From: JBFJWU01 sp041623475 [NCBI: bacterium]
Lineage (GTDB): Bacteria; J088
Length of the DNA stretch: 5,786 bases
Direction: 5' to 3'
Assembly (NCBI GenBank): GCA_041623475.1
Contig: JBFJWU010000230.1
Location: 1 to 5,786, forward strand
Part shown: positions 1 through 5,786 of the stretch, piece after piece
Layout of the letters: every line of letters begins with the position of its first letter
How positions within the stretch are numbered: position 1 is the stretch's first letter
Translations under genes and position numbers: made by a program
Notes under the pieces: generated by a model
Told to the model about the DNA's origin: nothing
Seen by the model: only the letters and a program-made list of their open reading frames with translations
The model's database searches: none

Positions 1-105
1 GCCGAGATCATTGGCCTGGTCCGCGACCGCTACGGCCTGCCCGAGGACCCGGACCTGTCCCTGGCCGACGTCAATACTGCCAGCGCCGTTGCCGCCTACG
101 TGGCA
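1..105 (+). other. Acyl carrier protein domain, C-terminal half only (left edge of window)
   Basis: Residues 1-35 are the second half of an ACP: the helix after the phosphopantetheine site (AEIIGLVRDRYGLPED), then the segment ending SAVAAYVA. They match residues 115-149 of the next ACP at 35 of 35 positions. The helix carrying the phosphopantetheine site lies upstream of the window, so whether this copy has Ser or Thr there cannot be seen. Its presence shows that the gene holds at least two ACPs in tandem and probably more, as in PfaA-type synthases, which typically carry several. Confidence 0.88.
1..105 (+). repeat. Tandem ACP repeat unit, copy A (partial)
   Basis: Bases 1-105 repeat at 343-447, a period of 342 bases or 114 codons. 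The first 74 bases are identical. The four differences (bases 75, 78, 90 and 102) are all third-position synonymous changes, so the 35 encoded residues are unchanged. Beyond base 105 the linker sequences diverge at once. The full repeat unit is one ACP plus its Ala/Pro-rich linker. Confidence 0.95.
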
Positions 106-3100
106 AATCGGTCCGGGACCGTACCGGCGTCCAGCATTGGGGAATCGGCGGCGACCGCCCCGGCCCCGTCAACGCCCACCGACAACGCGGGCCCGGTGGA
201 AACGGGCGTTGCCAGCGGCAAACACGACGAGATCATCACAGAGGTCGCGGCCATCGTTGCCGACGCCACCGGCTACGATCCCGAGGAAATTGAGCCCGAC
301 CTGGAGTTCGAGGGCGACCTGGGCATCGATACCGTCAAGATCGCCGAGATCATTGGCCTGGTCCGCGACCGCTACGGCCTGCCCGAGGACCCGGACCTGT
401 CCCTGGCCGACGTCAACACCGCCAGCGCCGTCGCCGCCTACGTAGCAACGCGGACCAGCGCAACATCGCCCGCCGAGCCGACGACACCGGCGCCAGCACC
501 GGACACAACCAGCCGCCACCAGCCGGCAGACCGGTTCTGGCAGCAGGTCCGCGACAATGTCCGCTTTGCCGCTGCGAACCGGATGCCGGACTTGCCCGAT
601 GCATGGAAACGTGCCGGTCGCTTCCCGGTTGCTGGCGAGATCCGGCTGGGCGTGGTCGACGATCGCGCCGACAAGCTGGACGTCGACAAGGCGGTCGCCG
701 AGGCCTGGCCAACGGCCCGCTGGCTGCGGGCTGGCGCCGTCCTCGCCGCCGGAGAACCGCGGTCCTATGCGATGCTCTTCCCCGGACAGGGCACCCAGCG
801 CGCCGGACTGCTGGCCGAACTTCGCGGCATCGATGTGATCGAAGACACAATAACCACCGCAGCCGCGGTCCTGGATCCGATTCTGGGCGTGCCGCTGGAA
901 ACGTTCCTGAACACCCCGGATCCCGCCCAGGTCGACCAGATCGAGGCGCAGCTGCGCCAGACCCGGTTTACGCAGCCGGTGCTGCTGACCGTGCAGACGG
1001 CCCTCTACCGACTGCTGCAGACCAGCGGCGCCCGGCCCGCCGCCGTCGGTGGCCATTCGCTGGGTGAATTTGGTGCCTGCGTCGCAGCCGGCGTGCTCGA
1101 TTTCGAAGACGCGCTGCGGATCGTCTCCGGCCGGGCCCAGGCGATGGAAGCCGCCGCCGACCGAATTGCCGATCCTGGCGCAATGGTCGCCCTGCTGGCG
1201 AACCTGGGCGAGTCCGCGCAAATGATCAACGCCAGCGGTGTCGACGGACTGCAGCCAGCCAACATCAACAGCCCGACCCAGACAGTGATCGGCGGTCCTA
1301 CCCAGAGCATCGATGACTTCTGCAAATATCTGGAGAACGCTGAGATCCAGCACAAACGCCTGAACGTCAGCCATGCCTTTCATACATCGATCGTTGCCCC
1401 CGCATCCGAACCACTGGCGGAGCTGCTGGCAGATACCCCGGTCCATAAACCGGAGTTACCCATCTACAGCAACGTCACCGCGCGGCCCTATCCCGATGAT
1501 CTGGATGAGATTCGCCGCCTGCTGTCGATCCAACTGGCCAGCCCGGTGCAGTTCGTCGACATGATCGAGCATATGCAGGCCGCCGATGTGGCCGGCTTTA
1601 TCGAAGTCGGGCCCGGCCGGGTCCTGAGCCGCCTGGCCACCGATATTACGCAGGAGGCCCTGCCTGCGTGGCCCAGTTACCTGCCCCAGAAAGACCCCGT
1701 GGAAACCATGTCCCGGGTCTGGGCCGGACTGGGCGTCCAGATCGGTTCAGCCCGGCCCCGGCCAGCGACGGCACCGGCCCATCAGGTCACCCGGACTGTA
1801 CCGGATGCTCGTCCCCTGGACAGCAGCGAAATCGTGGTCAGCGGACTGGCTGCCGGCATCCCCGGCAGCGGCGATCCATTCGACCCGGCTGCCCTGGACG
1901 CACTGGTCGACGGCGACAACCGCATTCGCCCAGTCAATCGTTCGGTGCAGGACGTGATTACGCGGATGGGCATCGAAGCCGTTGACAAGGATGAACGTGG
2001 CAATATCCGCACTCGACAGGTTCGCCAGTCATCCGAGTCCGTCCAGTACAGCGGCCGTTTTGACGCCGTGCCAGACCTGACCGAATTCGGTGTGCCCAAA
2101 CCGGTTGCGGCCAGCCTGGATGAGGCCACGACATTTGCAATCGCAGCGGGTTTCCGCGCCATCCATGATGCCGGCCTGCCCCTGGTACCCCGCAATGGTG
2201 ATCGCGCCAATACGCCGTGGCAACTGCCGGAAGCCGTCGGCCGCGAGACGGGCGTTATTTTTGCCAGCGCCTTTGCCGGTGCTGAAAAGTGGCTGGCCGC
2301 CGGCCGCGGTGACCAACCGTTTCCGCGGACGTTCCTGGTCGATGCCATGGCCCTGGGCCACAGCCATATGGCCCGGTTCCTGGGCGCAACGGGACCAACA
2401 CTGCATGTCAGTGCTGCCTGCGCATCGACGATTGCCGCCGTCTCGACGGCCTGCGACTGGCTGGCACTGGGTCGCGCCCGACGGGTCGTGGTAATCGCCG
2501 CCGATACGGCCGGCGGTGACACGCTGTTGCCGTGGGTCGGCGGCGGCTTCCTGGCCGTCGGTGCAGCCAGTACGGACGCGGACCTGGACCGGGCGGCACG
2601 ACCGTTCGGCCAGGGACGCCAGGGCACCATCATTGGCTCGGGGGCAGTAGCGATGGTGCTGGAGTCAGCTGGCCTGGCCGCCGAGCGCGGTGTCCGGCCC
2701 CGTGCACGCATCGTCGCCACCACCATTGCCAACGACGCATGTCATCCGCTGAAGATGAATCCCGAGCGGATCGCACAGGCCGTCGATTCCCTGCTGGATG
2801 ACACCTGTGAACGGCACCAGGTCCGGCGGACTGAGCTGGCCGGACAGTCGATCTTTGTGTCCCACGAACCCTACACACCAGCCCGTGGCGGCAGTGCCGG
2901 GTCCGAGGCAACCATGCTGCGACGCTGTTTTGGCGACCAGCTTGCCAATGTTACGGTGGCCAACGTCAAGGGTTACACCGGCCACCCGATGGGCGCCAGC
3001 CTGGAAGACGCCATCGCCATACGGGCGCTGGAAACCGGTGAGCTGCCGGCCGTCCGGAACCGCGAACACCAGGACCCGGAATTATCCGACCTGCAATTGA

Positions 3101-5786
3101 GCGACGGCACACCGACGCCAGCTAATTACGCGCTGCGACTGAGTGCCGGGTTTGGTGCCCAGATCGCCGCGGCCGTCTATGGTCGAGTACCCGGCGACGG
3201 CCCGCGAACGGACCGCGCCAGGCTGCAGGAATGGCTGGACGGAATGTCAGCATCACCGGTTCAACTGGACGACACCGGCCGCACCGCCAGCCCGGCACAG
3301 CAGGCGCGGCCGACCAGCAACGTTGCGCCCGGCAGCGAGCGCCCCGACGGTGTGACAGTCGCCTGGCGCCGCTGGCAGTGGCGACCGATCCAGGCGCCGT
3401 CAGTGGGCGAACCCACAATCGTTCGTCCGCTTGAACGCCTGCCGCTGGATGCCGCAGATGTTGAACAATGCATTCAGGATTGGCTGCCCGGACTTGCCGA
3501 CCTTGCCGATGCCGTCGTCGTCCTGCCCTGGCGACCCCGGGCAGGATGGCAGCGGACCGCAGCTGAAGCACTGGCCGGGGCGATTCGCAGCTGGCACCGG
3601 GAAAATGGGCGGCCATTCCCACGGCTGCTGTGGACAAACCAGACGGATCCCGGCCTGATCGCTGCTGCCCTTGCCACCGTCGACAGCCCGGAACTGGCCC
3701 TCGATGGCGGACGCGTCGCAACACCGATCTGGATACCGGTCCCGAATCGCGATGCCCGGGCCAAGTGTCCCGGTGGATCGTGGTTGATGGTCGGCGGTGG
3801 CCGCGGTGTAACCGGACTGCTGGCCCAGCGTTGGGCGGCTGCCGGCGCCAGCGCGATCTGGCTGGTCGGACGACGCGGCGAACCGGACCCGGCCTGCGCC
3901 GACCTCAGTGACGAACAGATAAAACAACTGGCCCGGGACGAGATGGGCGACCAGAAAAACCCGACCCGCTTCCAGGCGCTGGTGGCCAACCAAACCGCCG
4001 ATCGCGAACTGGCCGGGACACTGGCCCGGTTGCGAACGACCGGCGCGCGAATTGTCTACCGGTCCTGCGACATTACCGACGCGACTGCCGTCGATGAACT
4101 GGCCCGCGAGATCCGGCGCGAGCAGCCCGGGTTGGACGGGGTGATTCACGCCGGCGGCATCGAGTTGAGCGCCGAGCTGTCCCGCACCACCAGCGATGAG
4201 ATCGCCAGGGTCCTGGCACCCAAGCTGGCTGGCACGGCCAACCTGCTGCGGCTGGCCGAGGCCGTCGGCGCCCGCCGCTGGATCGGCTTTGGATCAATTG
4301 CCAACGCGGTCGGTAATGCCGGACAGACGGCCTACGCCGCTGCCAACGGTGCCTTGCGGGGCCTGGCTGCATCGGCATCTGACCGGTTGCAGACGCTGGT
4401 GGTCGAATGGACCGCCCTGGGCGGCGCCGGTATGGCAACCAGGGGCGCTGTTCCCCAGTTACTGAAACAGCAGGGCGTCGAACACCTTGACCCGGACGAC
4501 GGCTTTGCCGAACTGGAGCTGCTGCTGGATTGCAACTGCGTTCCATCCACGGTGATGATCACCCGCGGCCTCGGTTCTGACCTCCAGGTCCCGGAAACGA
4601 ACAGCGACACCGAGTCCATCCTGTTGGCCGGCCCGGGCCGTGACCGCTTTATCGACCACCACCGAATTGATGGTGCAGCTGTATTTCCAGGTGTTTTTAC
4701 CCTGGAAGCAATCCACCGCGCGTGGCCCGGACGCGGACCGGTCCAGGTGGATTTTGATCGGGCCGTTCGCTTTGCCGACGATGCCGATGTGGTCCTCAGC
4801 CTGGCAAGCGACGGCCAGACCGGCCAACTGACCGACCACGCGCCGGATGGGCGACGTCGTCGCAAGCCGGCTCACCGATTTCAATGGACCAGCCAGTTAC
4901 CTGCCGATGTCGGTCACCTCGACCAGGCCGATTCCAGGCCGGGGCCGGAAACGTCGGGCCAGATCTACGATCGCTTGTTCCACGGACCGGCATTCCAGGT
5001 TCTGGCCGGTGACGTTGGCTACGCCAACGACGGTGCCTGGGCCCGGTCCGCGTTCCCGACCGATGCGGATTCGGTTCGCTGCCAGGCTCTGGCGGTGGAA
5101 TCGTGCCTGCAACTGGGTGGCCTCTGGGCCGGAACCCGGGGAGCGGATGTGCTGCCGGTCCGCATCGTTGCAACAACAATAGAGGGGTCCGTTCCCCCGT
5201 CCGGGCGTGTGCGTGTTCGGCTGTTGGAACAATCCGGCCCGGACTGGCATTTTGCCGGCGCCTGGCAATCGTTCGATGGTCAGGCGACCCTGCGGTGCGA
5301 GTTTACGCTGCGCGAGACCGGACGAGCGGTTTCGGTCCAGCCCGAGGCAGCGCCAGCGTGGACCTGGACGGCACCGTCAGTCGCATCCAGCAATCCTGGC
5401 AGCGAGCGCACACAGCAACAGAAAGCGGATTCCCTGGCATTGTGGACCCGTTCGGTTCAATGGCTGGCCTGGGGCCTGTCGGGCGACGTCCCGGATGCCC
5501 CGTCAAGTCCAGAGCCGGGCCAGGCCGTCCGCGTGGCCAACCTGGAACTGGGCTGGAGCCGCAGCCACACCGATGGACGAGTGACCACGGCGTTGACTGC
5601 GACCGGCCAACGCTGCGGTGTTGATTGCGAGCCGGTCGCCGAGCGGCCCCAGTCGTTCTGGCGCGAAGCGGCATCGGCAACCGAAACCCATTGGTACGGC
5701 AATGCTCCGGCACCAGCAATGGTAACAGCCCTCTGGTGTCTCAAGGAAGCCACATTGAAAGCCCTTGGATCCGGGCTGTCGCTGCC
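1..5786 (+). CDS. Iterative type I PKS / PUFA-synthase-like megasynthase, partial at both ends (ACP-ACP-AT-KS-KR-DH-PPTase)
   Basis: Frame 1 is open across the whole window (1928 codons, no stop), and every stretch translates into recognisable megasynthase sequence, so this is one polypeptide with neither terminus in view. Domains in order are: half an ACP (1-35), a complete ACP (74-149), AT (255-552), KS (609-1063), probable structural KR half (1114-1258), catalytic KR (1260-1500), DH (1540-1772) and Sfp-type PPTase (1805 onward, truncated). These domains condense malonyl units on carrier-bound chains, reduce the keto group with NADPH and dehydrate the product, presumably in the cytosol. No ER or thioesterase is visible. 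KR-DH-PPTase at the C-terminus resembles enediyne synthases, whereas tandem ACPs resemble PfaA-type PUFA synthases. AT before KS fits neither. The product is unknown. No start is chosen because the frame enters already inside an ACP; internal ATG codons lie within domains and are not credible starts. Confidence 0.95.
220..447 (+). other. Acyl carrier protein domain with Thr at the phosphopantetheine site
   Basis: Residues 74-149 form a complete carrier domain of normal length (about 76 residues). It has an N-terminal helix (DEIITEVAAIVADATGYD), an acidic approach (EEIEPDLEFEGD), the signature LGIDTVKIAEI and a C-terminal helix SAVAAYVA. The signature normally reads GxDS, with the Ser carrying 4'-phosphopantetheine. 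Here the aligned residue is Thr111 (bases 331-333, ACC). The rest of the fold is well conserved and the domain is nearly duplicated next door, so it is probably functional rather than decayed. I recall GIDTVK-type ACPs in other giant bacterial synthases, but cannot verify that here. Whether Thr accepts the cofactor is not known from this sequence. Confidence 0.92.
343..447 (+). repeat. Tandem ACP repeat unit, copy B
   Basis: This is the second copy of the 105-base segment at 1-105, differing at four synonymous third positions only. It encodes the C-terminal half of the complete ACP. It is the last ACP of the series: the sequence after it moves into a Pro/Thr linker (TTPAPAPDTT) and then the AT region. 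Confidence 0.95.
448..762 (+). other. ACP-to-AT linker region
   Basis: Residues 150-254 open with a flexible Ala/Pro/Thr/Ser stretch (for example AEPTTPAPAPDTTS), typical of the spacer after a carrier domain. From about residue 177 (ADRFWQQVRDNVRF) the sequence becomes more structured, with charged and hydrophobic residues mixed (EIRLGVVDDRADKLDVDKA). I recognise no catalytic motif. The structured part may be the N-terminal scaffold preceding the AT fold, but this is inference from position only. Confidence 0.6.
763..1656 (+). other. Malonyl-type acyltransferase (AT) domain
   Basis: Residues 255-552, a full-length AT, transfer the extender acyl unit from CoA to the ACP. The N-terminal motif is FPGQGTQ (260-266). 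The nucleophile elbow is GHSLGE with Ser353 (bases 1057-1059). The conserved Arg378 in SGRAQAM would bind the extender carboxylate. ANINSPTQTVIGG follows, then SHAFHT with catalytic His461 (bases 1381-1383), and EVGPG (535-539) near the end. The HAFH signature, as opposed to YASH, predicts malonyl rather than methylmalonyl specificity by the usual PKS rule. All catalytic residues are present, so the domain should be active. It resembles the PfaB-type AT and the AT of iterative PKSs. Unusually, it lies after the ACPs and before the KS. Confidence 0.94.
1657..1824 (+). other. AT-to-KS linker
   Basis: Residues 553-608 hold the tail of the AT region (PSYLPQKDPVETMSRVW, resembling the post-AT segment in which a chain wraps back over the AT) and then a low-complexity spacer rich in Pro, Ala and Arg (SARPRPATAPAH). 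No catalytic motif is visible. Confidence 0.6.
1825..3189 (+). other. Divergent ketosynthase (KS) domain
   Basis: Residues 609-1063 (about 455) have the length of a ketosynthase, which catalyses decarboxylative condensation of malonyl-ACP with the growing chain. The start is SEIVVSGLAAGIPG, the usual opening strand of a KS. The nucleophile is Cys807 in SAACAST (bases 2419-2421), so this is not a chain-length factor, where Cys is lost. The first catalytic His is His955 (bases 2863-2865), but in HEPYTPARGGSAGSEA instead of HGTGTxxGD. Lys990 and the second His995 (bases 2983-2985) lie in NVKGYTGHPMGAS. The end, YALRLSAGFGAQIAAAV, matches the final KS strand. The catalytic set Cys-His-Lys-His is intact, so activity is expected. 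The surroundings differ strongly from ordinary PKS and FabF sequences. From memory, HExYTPARGGSA and KGxTGHxMG occur in an uncharacterised family of giant bacterial synthases. Confidence 0.92.
3190..3777 (+). other. KS-to-KR linker and probable structural ketoreductase half (psi-KR)
   Basis: Residues 1064-1113 form a low-complexity spacer (SASPVQLDDTGRTASPAQQ and similar). Residues 1114-1258 look folded: VTVAWRRWQWRPIQA resembles the opening strand of a PKS structural KR subdomain, and DAVVVLPW, RLLWTNQ and TPIWIPVP would be core strands. This is where PKSs carry the non-catalytic Rossmann-like half that supports the KR. No NADPH-binding glycine motif is visible here, as expected for that half. 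The assignment rests on position and strand pattern, not on a signature, so it is tentative. Confidence 0.55.
3778..4500 (+). other. Ketoreductase (KR) domain, catalytic
   Basis: Residues 1260-1500 are an SDR-fold ketoreductase that reduces the beta-keto acyl-ACP to the beta-hydroxy form with NADPH. The nucleotide-binding motif is GGGRGVTG (1265-1272), followed by WLVGRRGE with the Arg pair that favours NADP. CDITD (1356-1360) is the usual strand-4 Asp motif, and LDGVIHAGG the strand-5 motif. The catalytic set is complete: Lys1408 in APKLAGT, Ser1432 in GFGSIAN, Tyr1445 in QTAYAAAN and Asn1449. No LDD motif follows HAGG, so B-type stereochemistry cannot be called. About 58 residues separate RRG from the next strand (ARIVY), roughly twice the usual PKS spacing. 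PfaA-type KRs, as I recall, have a similar insertion. Confidence 0.94.
4618..5316 (+). other. Dehydratase (DH) domain, double hotdog fold
   Basis: Residues 1540-1772 (about 233, slightly short for a PKS DH) would remove water from the beta-hydroxyacyl-ACP to give the enoyl chain. The catalytic His motif HxxxGxxxxP is present as HRIDGAAVFP, with His1554 (bases 4660-4662) followed by GVFTLEAI. The second hotdog opens with YDRLFHGPAFQVL, the usual Y..LF..GP.FQ motif. The second catalytic acid, normally Asp in LLDAxxQ, aligns with Glu1700 in ALAVESCLQLGGLW (bases 5098-5100). The conserved Gln (1704) is kept. Closing strands run to about CEFTLRET. The domain follows the KR directly, the expected order for processing the KR product. 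A product-template-like domain is a less likely alternative. Confidence 0.85.
5317..5412 (+). other. DH-to-PPTase linker
   Basis: Residues 1773-1804 are low-complexity sequence rich in Ala, Pro, Ser and Trp (PEAAPAWTWTAPSVASSNPG), followed by a polar segment. This is a plausible flexible tether for the C-terminal PPTase. No motif is recognised. Confidence 0.6.
5413..5786 (+). other. 4'-phosphopantetheinyl transferase (PPTase) domain, Sfp-type, truncated by the right edge
   Basis: Residues 1805-1928 carry PPTase signatures in the right order. WSRSHTDGRV (1852-1861) matches the (V)SLSHS-type CoA-contacting motif, with His1856. GVDCEPV (1873-1879) is the Mg-binding motif with Asp1875 and Glu1877. 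WCLKEATLKALGSGL (1912-1926) is the WxxKEAxxKAxGxGL motif with Lys1915, Glu1916 and Lys1920. The enzyme transfers phosphopantetheine from CoA to apo-ACP. Fused here, it would act on the ACPs of the same chain or a partner chain. The layout is that of Sfp/PfaE-like enzymes and the C-terminal PPTases of enediyne synthases. The end of the domain, and hence the stop codon, lies beyond the window. Confidence 0.92.

Noticed and set aside
11-445. Plus-strand open frame in another phase, with an internal repeat in its protein
   Set aside because: Its repeat only mirrors the DNA repeat of the ACP domains read out of frame. The protein is Pro/Arg/Thr-rich with no known fold, whereas frame 1 gives clear ACP sequence.
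169-1446. A 425-codon open frame on the minus strand, and other long minus-strand frames (1782-2732, 3400-4149)
   Set aside because: They lie opposite strongly conserved ACP, AT, KS and KR coding sequence. Their translations are low-complexity, rich in Gly, Arg and Ala, with no recognisable domain. Long antisense frames are expected opposite GC-rich genes.
2401-2460. Possibility that the KS is a non-catalytic chain-length factor
   Set aside because: The nucleophilic Cys807 is present, as are both catalytic His residues and the Lys. Chain-length factors lose the Cys.
5184-5198. Small GGGG...CCCC inverted repeat that could be read as a terminator stem
   Set aside because: The stem is only four to five pairs, no T-run follows, and it sits inside the DH coding sequence with the frame continuing.
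5103-5624. Plus-strand open frame of 173 codons in another phase over the DH/PPTase region
   Set aside because: Frame 1 carries the DH acid motif and the PPTase motifs through the same bases. The alternative translation is Arg/Gly/Pro-rich without motifs.
1-5786. Several separate genes (acyltransferase, ketosynthase, reductase, dehydratase and PPTase) rather than one
   Set aside because: Frame 1 has no stop anywhere, there are no intergenic gaps or ribosome-binding sites at domain borders, and the borders are Ala/Pro-rich linkers typical of one polypeptide.

Overview
The window lies entirely inside one very large plus-strand gene. Reading frame 1 is open from base 1 to base 5786 (1928 complete codons plus two bases) with no stop codon. 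Neither the true start nor the true stop is in the window. The encoded fragment is an iterative type I polyketide / polyunsaturated-fatty-acid (Pfa-like) megasynthase. All shorter reading frames on both strands look like GC-driven shadows of it.

Domain order along the protein (residues numbered from the window start): C-terminal half of one acyl carrier protein (ACP, 1-35); Ala/Pro/Thr linker; a complete ACP (about 74-149); linker; malonyl-type acyltransferase (AT, about 255-552); linker; divergent ketosynthase (KS, about 609-1063); a probable structural, non-catalytic ketoreductase half (about 1114-1258); catalytic ketoreductase (KR, about 1260-1500); double-hotdog dehydratase (DH, about 1540-1772); and a C-terminal Sfp-type phosphopantetheinyl transferase (PPTase) that begins near 1805 and runs off the right edge. 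In principle the chain can load malonyl units, condense them, reduce the beta-keto group, dehydrate the hydroxyacyl product and phosphopantetheinylate its own carrier domains. No enoyl reductase or thioesterase is visible. An unsaturated or partly reduced acyl product, released or further processed by something outside the window, is therefore plausible, but the product cannot be read from the sequence.

Three features set it apart from textbook modules. The complete ACP has Thr where the phosphopantetheine-bearing Ser normally sits (GIDTVK instead of GIDSxK). The KS keeps the Cys-His-Lys-His catalytic set but replaces the HGTGT box with HEPYT. The order ACP-AT-KS-KR-DH-PPTase differs from both PfaA (KS-AT-ACPn-KR) and enediyne synthases (KS-AT-ACP-KR-DH-PPTase). 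From memory, the ACP and KS variants recur in a family of giant bacterial synthases of unknown product. The gene is thus probably a member of a poorly characterised lineage rather than unique.

The DNA is GC-rich (about two thirds G+C by eye) with G/C-ending codons, pointing to a high-GC bacterium. Phylum cannot be resolved. The tandem ACP repeat suggests more ACP copies, and probably a first KS, upstream of the window. No promoter, RNA gene, mobile element, CRISPR array or intergenic stretch is present.
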